Assembly (NCBI GenBank): GCA_004558035.1
Contig: SFEJ01000027.1
Coordinates: 1-32,330 of the forward strand
Direction of reading: 5' to 3'
Length of the DNA: 32,330 nucleotides
From: Opitutia bacterium
GTDB lineage: Bacteria > Verrucomicrobiota > Verrucomicrobiae > Opitutales > UBA953
How positions within the stretch are numbered: position 1 is the stretch's first letter; every line of letters starts with the position of its first letter. This document shows, in pieces, positions 1-8,100 of the stretch. The notes beneath the pieces are model-generated. The model ran no database searches. It was not told the origin of the DNA and worked only from the letters and a program-made list of their open reading frames with translations. A program made the translations under genes and the position numbers.

Positions 1-165
1 ACGGCTCTTTTTCTTTTCAAAGTCGCCAGAACGGTCGCTTTTTGGGTTTTTGGAATTCCCTTCATTCTGCTCATGCTGTTCTTCAATCATTGGCTCCTCA
101 TCCCGGTTGCCTTAATTGTGGTCGCGACAATTTTGTACTCCATCTTCACGCGCATTTCCAAATAG
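1..165 (+). CDS. C-terminal end of a small membrane protein (partial)
   Basis: The frame is open from the window edge to a TAG at 163-165 and gives 54 residues. Two hydrophobic stretches, around residues 13-28 and 31-46, are separated by a short NHW turn. The tail is basic (TRISK), which suggests a helical hairpin in the membrane. I recognise no family. It runs opposite to the phage tail genes on its right and resembles the other small plus-strand membrane ORFs of the left end in size and hydrophobicity. Its function and true start are unknown; a holin-like or moron product is only a guess. Confidence 0.45.
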   Translation, partial: TALFLFKVARTVAFWVFGIPFILLMLFFNHWLLIPVALIVVATILYSIFTRISK

Positions 166-204
166 ACCCTTCCTTTATTTCCATTTCGCTTAAAGGTAAA
201 GACG

Positions 205-330
205 ATGATGGCGTCCTTTTCTGCAGCGCGGCATCATCTCAAAATTTTCCTCGCGCTTTGCACCGTCGTAATCGTCGTCACGAAGATTGTTTCAGTTTTC
301 CGGAGAATCAGAGCTGAGCGATGCCGGTGA
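205..330 (+). CDS. 41-residue single-pass membrane microprotein (hypothetical)
   Basis: Two adjacent ATG codons (205 and 208) follow a purine-rich AAAGG-like stretch. The frame ends with TGA at 328-330. The product has a short polar and basic head (HHLK), one hydrophobic segment (IFLALCTVVIVV, about residues 14-25) and a very basic tail (FRRIRAERCR), so a single inner-membrane helix is likely. It overlaps the 3' end of the convergent tape-measure gene by 23 bases. No family is recognised. Very short ORFs can arise by chance, so the call rests on the visible helix, the possible ribosome site and its fit into a gap between phage genes. Confidence 0.35.
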   Translation: MMASFSAARHHLKIFLALCTVVIVVTKIVSVFRRIRAERCR

Positions 331-2266
331 AGCTCCACGCGTGGGAAATGCGCCCGTCAGCGTCCGCTTCCGCCTCGGAGGTCCCGCCCCACTCGATTGA
401 ATAAAATTTCACGGGCGCGACGGCGGCGCGGCTCATCGTCTCCAGCTCCGTTCCAGAAAGCGGGTTCCGGTTCGTCTCCGCAGGCGCCGCGTCCGGAGAG
501 GCGAATACGGCAGAAACGGCGTCCTTCGCCCAGCTGAAAAGCTTGTACGCGGGGCTGCTTTCGACGACTTTCCAGAGCGACCCGGAAATCCATTTCCAAG
601 CGGCGGCGAAGGCGTTCTTGACCGTTCCCGCGACGGCGGCGACGCCTCGCCGATGCGCGAGAAAAACCCGCTTATCCTTTCCCACGCGGCTGGAATGCCC
701 CCGGCGATGCCATCCCAGACTTCGGAGAAAAACCCGCAGATCGGCTCCCAATAGGCGTAGATGAGCGCGGCGGCGCCGGCGAGAGCGAGCGCGATCAGCC
801 CGATGGGATTCGCCGCGATCGCCGCGTTCCATGACCACTGAACCGCGGTCGCCGCTACCGTGATGCCTTTCCAGATGCCCAGCGCGACCGCATACGCCTT
901 CTGCGCGAGCGCAGAAAGATTCAGCGTCTGCGTGAACGCCGCGACCGACTTCGTCGCGTCGACGACTGCCGAGCCGGTTTTCCACACATCGACGGCGAAC
1001 TTTCCTATCTTGAAAGCCGTGAATGTGCCTGCGCATTTCACGACGACAGAAAACAGCGTGTCCAAGTTTCCGCACAACCATGAAACGACGGGAATCGCGA
1101 CACCGGAAATCTTCTGCGCTAACGCGTAGATTTCTCCTTTGTTTTCAGCGATGACGACGGAAAGTTTTTTCATCGTCTCTGTGATCTTCGGCATGACTTC
1201 CATGACCGCGCCTCGGAACACGCTGTTCCAGGTCGCGCGCAGCTGTTTCATCGCCGTGTCCCACGCGCCGGCGTTATCGACGATGCGCTTGTTGCCCGTG
1301 ACGATGCGAGACGTCGCGCCGTCCATGTCCGCGGCGATGGTCTCCCAGCCGCGAGCCACGAGATTCTGCATGCCTACGGCTCCGCGTCCCCAGATCTGCT
1401 GCACGAGGCGCGCGCGCTCGCTCGCGCTCGTCACGCCCTCGAGCTTTTTGACGATGAGCTCGAACTGCCGGTCCGCGCCCATGCCGGAAAGGGTTTTCGC
1501 CGAAAGCCCGAGCCGCTCGAACGCCTTGGCGGTCTCGCCGCCCTGCAGCGCCGCTTGTCCGATGACCTGGTTCATCTTGTCGAGCGCGTCGGTGAAGGCT
1601 TCGTTTTCGATGTTCCGCCCACTGCATGCGCTGCAGGCGCTCGACGTTTTCCGTTCCCGCGGCGTCGAACATGTTCAGGCGCTGCGCCGTCTTCGCCATC
1701 GTGTCGCCCCAGTCGGAGACGCTCGCCGTAGCCGACGTCAGCGCGCCGACGTATCCGGAAACAGAGTAAAACGCGTTTTTGAAGACGGCGGAGACTCCGG
1801 ACAGTTTTTTGGAGACTTCGCCGAGCGCGGCGGAAAGACCGGAAAGTTTTCTCCGCGAGCTCAGCAGCAACGTCGCCTTTTCGACGTCGACGTTGGCTTC
1901 GCGCAGTTTGTTTTTCCATTCGTCGAGCTTGCGCTTGTCCTTGTCGCGCGCGCGCTGCGCGGCATCGACGGCGGCGGTCAGCCGCGCGGCCTCCCGCGTC
2001 TGCGATTCCGTCGGCGTCTTGTCGTTCAATTGCGCCTGGTATCTTTCCAGTTCCCGGCGGGCGGGCTCGAGCTTTTCCTCGGAGTCCGCGAGGTTGTCGA
2101 AAAGCGGCGTCTTGCGCGCGCCGATGCGCGTCAGCGTCTCGTCGATATTCTCGCCCGCGGCGGAAAGCACGTTCATGGATGCCGCGCCGTCGGAAAACGT
2201 CTTGACCCAACCGGCGCCGAGAACGGCGCCGAGCGTGAGCGTGATTGCTGTTGCTGATGTTGACAT
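308..2266 (-). pseudogene. Phage tail tape-measure protein, broken by two frameshifts
   Basis: Tape-measure proteins set tail length and are packed in the tail tube. The coding sequence must be read in three pieces: 2266 to about 1618, about 1617 to 650, and about 650 to 308, roughly 650 residues in all. The first piece has an N-terminal head and a long charged coiled coil (about residues 55-135). The second starts NIENEAFTDALDKMNQ and continues with AFERLGLSAKTLSGM and LVQQIWGRGAVGMQNL, the typical conserved block of phage TP901/Mu-type tape measures. Hydrophobic helices (AANPIGLIALALAGAAALIY) follow. Near 1617 residues seem lost between RMQWA and NIENEAF, consistent with a small out-of-frame deletion; near 650 a second shift restores the original frame. 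Two independent lesions suggest decay, though sequencing error is possible. Confidence 0.8.
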
Positions 2267-2297
2267 TTTTTAACGGAGATTGTTTGCTTCTCGATTC

Positions 2298-2654
2298 ATG
2301 ACGGAAAAGGAAAAAGAATGTACCGTATGGGAAAAATATCAGCGCGCGAATCTTCGCGCGACGGCGTGTCTCGTTTTTTTCTTTTTTTCTTTCTGTTGCA
2401 ATCTCTGTTGCATGGATTCGTATCCCGTCGTTTCCGCCGCCGCGGGCGTCGCGGCGGTGCTTTCTAGTTTTTCAGGCTTGTGGCATGCCGTCAAAGGGCT
2501 TGTCATCCGCATCAGATACGGGTCGGCGGCGTGCCTGTGCGCGCCTGTCTCTGCTTCCGCGGAGCCGAAGCCCGCGAAAAAGCCGCGGAGCATTCTCGTT
2601 CCCGTCGCGCTCGCGTGTTTTGTCGGTTTTCTCATCGGCAGAAACGAAAAGTGA
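2298..2654 (+). CDS. Hypothetical membrane protein, 118 residues
   Basis: I chose ATG 2298; an in-frame TTG at 2280 lies almost on top of a GGAG and is less likely. The product has a charged N-terminal head (TEKEKECTVWEKYQR), a cysteine-rich hydrophobic stretch (about residues 28-40), a second small-residue helix (VVSAAAGVAAVLSSF), a basic and proline-rich linker (EPKPAKKPRS) and a C-terminal helix ending GFLIGRNEK. No family is recognised. It fills the gap between the tape-measure start (2266, divergent) and the orphan tape-measure fragment (ends 2632, overlapping by 23 bases). A GATTGTTTG nonamer precedes it, as it does the next plus-strand ORF at 2818. It may be a phage moron gene. Confidence 0.4.
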   Translation: MTEKEKECTVWEKYQRANLRATACLVFFFFSFCCNLCCMDSYPVVSAAAGVAAVLSSFSGLWHAVKGLVIRIRYGSAACLCAPVSASAEPKPAKKPRSILVPVALACFVGFLIGRNEK

Positions 2655-2787
2655 TTTCGCCGATGGCCTTAAGTTCCTCCATCGAGCGCGAAAGCCCGGA
2701 GACGTCTTTCCCCGCCTTGGAGAAAGCCTCCGTCCAGCCGCCCGCGATGAACGCGCCGAGGGATAAGGCGATTGACGTGCTTTCCAT
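2632..2787 (-). pseudogene. Orphan second copy of the tape-measure N-terminus (51 residues)
   Basis: The frame runs from ATG at 2787 to TGA at 2634-2632. Its first 45 residues resemble the start of the tape measure at 2266: SLGAFIAGGWTEAFSKAG here against TLGAVLGAGWVKTFSDGA there, followed in both by a short helical stretch. The rest of a tape-measure protein is missing, and the reading stops after an unrelated tail (TFRFCR). The DNA upstream also resembles that of the full gene, sharing a CAAACAATC block before an A-rich stretch and the ATG. It is most simply a remnant of a tandem or recombined tape-measure gene. A free-standing short peptide cannot be excluded. Confidence 0.55.
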
Positions 2788-2817
2788 GTTTTATTGATTT
2801 CTTGGATTGTTTGTGAG

Positions 2818-3072
2818 ATGTTTTTGGAAATGGAAGTCCGTAAGAACAGTTTCGCGGAATTGTGGTCGTTCGTTTGCGAAAACAGAGCGTATTTTGTGAA
2901 GCCTCTCGTTTTCTCGGCGGCGTGCGTCGCGCTGTATTTCGTGGCGCCGGTTTTCGCCTGGATCGCGGCTGCAGGCAGTTTCGGAGCGTGTGATTTTCAG
3001 GAAATGAAGCTTGTCGTATGGATCGGCTGCTTGTTGTGGATTCTTTACAAGCTTTGGAACTGGGAGCTCTGA
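2818..3072 (+). CDS. Hypothetical two-helix membrane protein, 84 residues
   Basis: ATG 2818 follows GTGAG closely; TTG 2794 or ATG 2830 in the same frame are alternatives. The product has a polar head (about residues 1-25), a hydrophobic helix (LVFSAACVALYFVAPVFAWI) and a second one (LVVWIGCLLWILYKLW), with a short acidic loop between them. It ends at 3072, ten bases before the stop of the convergent tail-chaperone gene. No family is recognised. Like the 2298 ORF it is preceded by GATTGTTTG and stands divergent to a tape-measure-like start. It is lower in GC than the host genes to the right. Confidence 0.4.
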   Translation: MFLEMEVRKNSFAELWSFVCENRAYFVKPLVFSAACVALYFVAPVFAWIAAAGSFGACDFQEMKLVVWIGCLLWILYKLWNWEL

Positions 3073-3081
3073 TTTTCCCGC

Positions 3082-3341
3082 TCATGCCCGTTCCCGCGCC
3101 TCTTTGATGAGGAGCAGGTAGTTGACGAAGTCGGAGACGTCGAGCGCGTCGAGCTCGCTCGGCTGCCATCCCGTGGCGTCCGCGAGGATCAGGTAGCCTC
3201 TGCGGAGCTCGGTTGCGGAAAACCCGGCGCGCCGGCGTTCACGCGTTTCGCGATCTCCATGAAGTCGGGCAGGGAGAGCTCTTCGACTTCGCGCGGCGAG
3301 AGGTCCGTGACGCAGCGGCGAACGAGCGCGAACGCGCTGTT
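3082..3341 (-). pseudogene. Phage tail assembly chaperone (gpE/gpE' type), 5'-truncated, with -1 frameshift site
   Basis: Tail assembly chaperones coat the tape measure during tail building and are classically made as a short form and a -1 frameshifted long form (P2 E/E+E', lambda G/GT). The zero frame gives 50 residues (FALVRRCVTDLSPREVEELS, then DFMEIAKRVNAGAPGF) and stops at 3191-3189, like the C-terminal part of gp41/gpE proteins. The -1 frame adds 45 residues, including LADATGWQPSELDALDVSDF, the GpE'-like signature, and stops at 3084-3082. The gene lies directly upstream of the tape-measure genes, as in P2 and Mu-like phages. About 50 N-terminal residues are missing: homology ends near 3341 in an AT-rich intergenic repeat. 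Confidence 0.7.
3219..3225 (-). promoter_or_regulatory. Slippery heptamer G GGT TTT for -1 frameshifting
   Basis: On the minus strand the sequence reads GGGTTTT with zero-frame codons GGT TTT, an exact X XXY YYZ heptamer. Slipping back one base leads into the downstream frame that encodes the gpE'-like extension (SATELRRGYLILADATGW). The zero-frame stop follows about 28 bases later. No convincing downstream pseudoknot was worked out. Confidence 0.65.
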
Positions 3342-3467
3342 TATGGTTTGGGGTTTGGGAGTGGGAGAGTAATCGCCTTTCAACTCCTCAACTTCTTTCC
3401 CCTCCTCCTTCACTTCTCCTCTTTTAAGGTTTGCGTTCCCGCGCGCGGCGGAATTTCCTTTTGCGTC
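3342..3467. repeat. AT-rich intergenic repeat at the phage/host junction
   Basis: This non-coding stretch separates the truncated phage gene from obgE. On the minus strand it shares AAACCATAAACAGCGCG with the element downstream of the large pseudopilin gene near 18948-18964, and it has the same CAACTCCTCAACTTC-like imperfect tandem pattern as other intergenic repeats here. One CGTTCCCGC copy lies at 3434-3442. I see no clear promoter for obgE in it. Confidence 0.5.
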
Positions 3468-4496
3468 ATGTTCATCGATGAAGCGAGAGTCTTTTTGCGC
3501 GCCGGCAACGGCGGGAACGGCTGTCTGAGTTTCCGCCGCGAAAAATACCTGCCCAAAGGCGGACCGGACGGCGGCGACGGCGGCAAGGGCGGCGACGTCG
3601 TGCTGCTCTGCAACGAAAACCTGAACGACCTGCGCGAATACAAATTCCAGCCGCACCGCAACGCCAGGAACGGGCGTCCCGGCGAAGGCCGCAACAAGCA
3701 CGGCGCGGACGGCGACGACGTCGTGCTCGAAGTGCCTCCGGGAACGCAGGTCTTCGAGGCGGAATCGGAGCTGCTCGTCGCCGAGCTGCTCGACGACGGC
3801 GAGCGCGTCGTCCTGCTCAAAGGCGGCCGGGGAGGTCTCGGGAACAACCAGTTCAAGAATTCCGTCAACCAGGCTCCGCGCAAGACGACGCCCGGCAAGG
3901 AAGGCGCTTCGGGCGAATACGTCTTCAAGCTGAAGACGATCGCGGACGTTGGCCTCGTCGGCTTTCCCAACGCGGGAAAATCGTCGCTGACCAACGCGTT
4001 CACGAACGCGCGCCCGAAATGCGCGCCCTACCCGTTCACGACGAAGACGCCGAGCGTCGGCGTGATCGAATACGACGACTTCGCGCGGATTTCGATGGCG
4101 GACGTTCCCGGACTCATCGAAGGCGCGAGCGAAAACCGCGGCCTCGGGCACCGTTTTCTCAAGCACATCGAGCGCTGCAAGCTGCTCGTCTTCATCATCG
4201 ACATGGCGGGAACGGACAACCGCAAGCCCGCGGACGACTACGCGCAGCTGCTCGTCGAGCTCGAAAATTTCGATCCCGCGCTCGCGGCGAAACCGCGGCT
4301 CGTCGTCGCCAACAAAATGGACTGCGAGGCTTCGGCGAAGAATCTGACCGCGTTCCGCCGCAAGTGGAAAGGCGTCGAAATCGCGAAAGTCTCCTGCCTG
4401 ACGGGCGAAGGGCTCGACGCGCTGAAGGCGCTCGTGCGGGAACGCGTCGAAGCCGCCGAACGCGCCGCCGACGCGGATTCCGAGAACGCCGCCTGA
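3468..4496 (+). CDS. obgE: GTPase Obg (ObgE/CgtA)
   Basis: Obg is an essential ribosome-associated GTPase involved in 50S maturation and stress control. The 342-residue product starts MFIDEARVFLRAGNGGNGC, the usual Obg start, which fixes ATG 3468 although the frame is open further upstream. Residues 1 to about 158 form the glycine-rich Obg fold (GGPDGGDGGKGGDVV, PGEGRNKHGADGDD). The G domain follows with G1 GFPNAGKSS, G3 DVPGLIEGA and G4 ANKMD. It ends soon after the G domain, so the optional C-terminal OCT domain is absent. It is followed after 47 bases by the SUI1-like gene and probably shares its transcript. Two copies of the GCGGGAACG motif lie inside it and a third near its end. Confidence 0.95.
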   Translation: MFIDEARVFLRAGNGGNGCLSFRREKYLPKGGPDGGDGGKGGDVVLLCNENLNDLREYKFQPHRNARNGRPGEGRNKHGADGDDVVLEVPPGTQVFEAESELLVAELLDDGERVVLLKGGRGGLGNNQFKNSVNQAPRKTTPGKEGASGEYVFKLKTIADVGLVGFPNAGKSSLTNAFTNARPKCAPYPFTTKTPSVGVIEYDDFARISMADVPGLIEGASENRGLGHRFLKHIERCKLLVFIIDMAGTDNRKPADDYAQLLVELENFDPALAAKPRLVVANKMDCEASAKNLTAFRRKWKGVEIAKVSCLTGEGLDALKALVRERVEAAERAADADSENAA

Positions 4497-4543
4497 AATC
4501 GCCCTGCTCCGTTTTTCGACCGCGCAGTTTTCCTTTTCTTCCC

Positions 4544-4930
4544 ATGAAAAAAATCCCGACCGACGGAAAAGCTTCCGCCGAAACCTCCATCAACAACGCG
4601 TTCGACGCGCTCCACATCGCGGATCTGCCGCAATACGCGGAACCCGCCGCGACGAAGCGCAAGTCCGCGGACTCCAAGCCCGAGCGCGCCGAGCGCCTCG
4701 GCCGCGTCCACATGAACATCGAGAAGTCCGGACGTTCCGGCAAGACGGTGACGGTGCTCGGCGGCCCCGGCATCCGGGCGCTGACGGCGGAACGCCGCGA
4801 CGACCTGCTCGCCTCGCTGAAGCGGAAATTCGCCGCCGGCGGCGCGATCGTCGAAGACACGATCGAAATCCAGGGCGACGTCCGCGACCGCGCGAAGTTC
4901 TTTCTGCAGATGCTCGGCTTCGACGCGTGA
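4544..4930 (+). CDS. yciH: SUI1/eIF1-family translation factor (YciH-like)
   Basis: The 128-residue protein has a disordered, charged N-terminal half (residues 1-50) and a C-terminal SUI1 fold from about residue 58. Recognisable pieces are IEKSGRSGKTVTVLGG, LLASLKRKFAAGGAI, DTIEIQGDVRDRAKFFLQ and the end MLGFDA. Bacterial YciH proteins resemble eukaryotic eIF1 and are thought to influence initiation fidelity on the 30S subunit; their exact role is not settled. The frame is open far upstream through antisense-like sequence overlapping obgE, but ATG 4544 gives the family-like size and lies just past the obgE stop. A terminator follows at 5024-5046. Confidence 0.8.
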   Translation: MKKIPTDGKASAETSINNAFDALHIADLPQYAEPAATKRKSADSKPERAERLGRVHMNIEKSGRSGKTVTVLGGPGIRALTAERRDDLLASLKRKFAAGGAIVEDTIEIQGDVRDRAKFFLQMLGFDA

Positions 4931-5023
4931 AGCGCGCGCGTTTCGCGGGAACGCGGGGCGGGCGACGTTGCGTCCGCTTTTTTCGGCGCGTTTTTCCGGG
5001 CACTTGGCACGGAATCCGCAAGA

Positions 5024-5046
5024 AACGCGTCAGCGCGTTTTTTTTC
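5024..5046 (+). terminator. Intrinsic terminator after the SUI1-like gene
   Basis: A 6-bp GC-rich stem AACGCG / CGCGTT with a TCAG loop is followed directly by a run of T residues to 5046. It lies between the SUI1-like gene and the proposed secA promoter. Confidence 0.6.
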
Positions 5047-5071
5047 CGGCGTTCCCGCGGCGGCTTTACGC

Positions 5072-5100
5072 TTGCGGGGAGCCGCGATTAAGACGATGCT
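5072..5100 (+). promoter_or_regulatory. Candidate sigma70-type promoter of secA
   Basis: TTGCGG (5072-5077), a 17-base spacer and GATGCT (5095-5100) match the TTG...17...TATGCT pattern seen before several other genes here. Transcription would start near 5107, about 25 bases before the chosen secA start. This argues against the in-frame ATG at 5096, which would lie inside the -10 box. Confidence 0.4.
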
Positions 5101-5131
5101 TGAGCCTTTAAATTTTCAGCAGACACAGACC

Positions 5132-8100
5132 ATGGGCATTTCCTCCATCTTCAAGATTTTCGCGGGCCGCAGCCACCGGAAGTTCGTCAAAAAGTGCAGA
5201 CCGATCGTCGCCAGGATCAACAAGCTCGAAGAGAGCTACCGGATGCTGAGCGACGACGCTCTGAAGGCGAAGACTCAGGAGTTCATGGAGCGCGTCAAAA
5301 ACGGGGAGTCGCTCGACAAGATTCTGCCGGAGGCGTTCGCGGTCGTGAAGAACGCGGCGCGGCGGCTCTGCGGCAGCAAGGTCGTCGTCTGCGACCACGA
5401 GCTGACGTGGGACATGGTGCATTTCGACGTGCAGCTCATCGGCGGGATCGCGCTTCACCAGAACAAGATCGCGGAAATGGCGACGGGCGAAGGCAAGACG
5501 CTCGTCGCGACGCTCCCGCTCTACCTGAACGCGCTGACGGGGCGCAACTGCCAGCTCGTGACGGTCAACGACTACCTCGCGCGGCGCGACTCGGAATGGA
5601 TGGGGCATCTTTACAACTATCTCGGGCTCACGGTCGGCTGCATCCAGAATTCCATGCCGCCGCACGAACGGCGCGCCGCCTACGCCTGCAACATCACCTA
5701 CGGCACGGCGTCGGAATTCGGCTTCGACTACCTGCGCGACAACGGCATGGCAGGCTCGAAGCAGGACCAGGTGCAGAGCGACTACTATTACTGCATCGTG
5801 GACGAGATCGACTCGATTCTCATCGACGAGGCGCGCACGCCGCTGATCATTTCCGGTCCCGTGAACGACGACCACGAGCCACCCTTCATGCAGTTCAAGC
5901 CGGGCGTCGCCGCGCTCGTGGAAAAGCAGACGAAGCTCTGCGACCGCCTCGTCGAGCGCGCGCGCAAGATGCTCGAAAAGGCGAAGCCGGGCTCAGAGGA
6001 AGAGCTCGACGCGATGGTGCCGCTGCTCCAGGTGAAGCTGGGCGCGCCGCGCAACAGGCAGTTCCTGCGCATGATGGAGAACGGCCATTGGCGCAAGGCG
6101 CTCGACGCCTTCGACGCGGAGATGATGAACGCCTTCAACCGCCAGCGCCGCTTCGAAATCAAGGAGGCGCTCTATTACGCGATCGACGAAAAACGCCGCG
6201 AGTCCGACCTGACGCAGCTCGGCCGCGACACGCTCCGCCCGGACAATCCGGACGCGTTCGTGCTCCCGGACCTGCCGACGAAGTTCATCGAAATCGACGC
6301 GCGGGAAGACCTCGACGCCGAACAGCGCGCCGCGCTCAAGTCCGCCGCCGAAAACGAGTTCATCGTCACGAGCGAGACGATCCACAGCATCTCCCAGCTG
6401 CTCCGCGCCTACGCGCTCTTCGAAAAGGACGTGCAGTACGTCGTCAAGGACGGCAAGGTGCTGATCGTGGACGAGAACACCGGCCGCATCATGCCCGGCC
6501 GCCGCTGGAGCGACGGGCTCCACCAGGCGATCGAGGCGAAGGAAGGCGTCGAAATCGAAAAGGAGACGAAGACCTACGCGACGATCACGATCCAGAATTA
6601 TTTCCGCATGTACGAAAAGCTCGCGGGCATGACGGGAACGGCGGAGACGGAAGCCGGCGAATTTTACGACATCTACCGCCTCGGCGTCGTCGCGATCCCG
6701 ACGAACAAGCCGTGCATCCGCATCGACGAGGACGACATGATCTTCAAGACCGCGCGCGAAAAATACGCCGAGGCGGTGAGGGAGATCGAGGCGGCGCACG
6801 CGAAGGGCCAGCCGGTGCTCGTCGGCACGGCGAGCGTCGAAGCCTCCGAATACCTTTCCAACCTGCTCAAGCGCGAAGGCATTCCGCACAACGTCCTCAA
6901 CGCGAAGGAGCACGAGCGCGAAGCCGAAATCGTCGCCAACGCCGGTCAGCGCGGCGCCGTGACGATCGCCACGAACATGGCGGGGCGCGGCACCGACATC
7001 AAGCTCGGCGAGGGCGTGCGCGAGCTCGGCGGTCTCTTCGTGCTCGGCACGGAGCGCCACGAATCCCGCCGCGTCGACCGCCAGCTGCGCGGCCGCTGTT
7101 CCCGCCAGGGCGACCCCGGCCGCTCGAAATTCCTCGTCTCGCTCGAGGACAATCTGATGCGCCTCTTCACGAACGCGGGCATGATCTCCAAAGTCCTCCA
7201 GCGCTCCTTCGTCGAAGGCCAGCCGCTCCAGCACCCGCTGCTGAACCGCTCCGTCGAGACCGCGCAGCGTCGCGTCGAGGCGGTGCACTTCATGTACCGC
7301 AAGAACACGCTGCAGTACGACGACGTCTTCAACAAACAGCGCGAAATCATCTACGGCATCCGCAATCAGGCGCTGACGACCGACGCGCCGCGCGAGCTCC
7401 TCTTCGCGCTCGTCGAAGAGGAGATCACCGACCGCGTGGACGCCGCGCTCCCGCCGGACGAAAAGGGCGAGATCAACCGCGTCGCCGTCGAGGACTTCGT
7501 CCGCTGGCTGAACACGACGTTCCCGCTCACGTTCACGGAAGAGGAAATCCTCGCCGCGGGCGACGAAGGCACGGCGGGGCTCGTCGTGAAGCGCGTCCGC
7601 GAAGCCTACGAAAAGCGCGACGCCGTCGAAGGCGCCGAAGCGCTCAAGGGCATGGAGCGCCACATCATTCTCCGCGCCATCGACGCGAACTGGCAGGACC
7701 ACCTCGCCGAAATGAACGATCTGCGCCAGAGCATCGGCCTGCGCAGCTACGGTCAGCGCAACCCGCTCGTCGAATACAAGAACGAGGCGTTCGTCTGCTT
7801 CAAGACGATGCTCGGACGCTGTCGCTCGGCGGTCTGCTCCGGGCTCTTCCGCACGGCGACGAGCCGCGAGGGCTTCGAGGAGCTCATCCGCCGCCTGCAG
7901 GAAATGCGCGGCGTGCTCAAGGATTCCTCCGAAAACAACACGGGCGAATCCGTCGCCGACGTCGATCCCGACGCGCTGCGCATCGCCGTGCGCCAGGCGG
8001 ACGCCGAGCTCGAGGAAGCGCGGAACCCTGGCGTCGTTCCCGAAAACATCGGGCGCAACGAAGTCGTCGTGCTCCGCCGCGGCGACGAGGAAATTTCCGT

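Noticed and set aside
42..317. A 91-codon plus-strand frame at the left edge
   Set aside because: Competes with two frames in the same place that encode clear transmembrane helices; its own translation has no such feature.
2669..3169. A 166-codon minus-strand frame between the tail chaperone and the tape-measure fragment
   Set aside because: Low-complexity Arg/Ser/Thr-rich translation overlapping better frames on both strands; ATG at 3085 overlaps the gpE' stop but the product resembles no phage protein.
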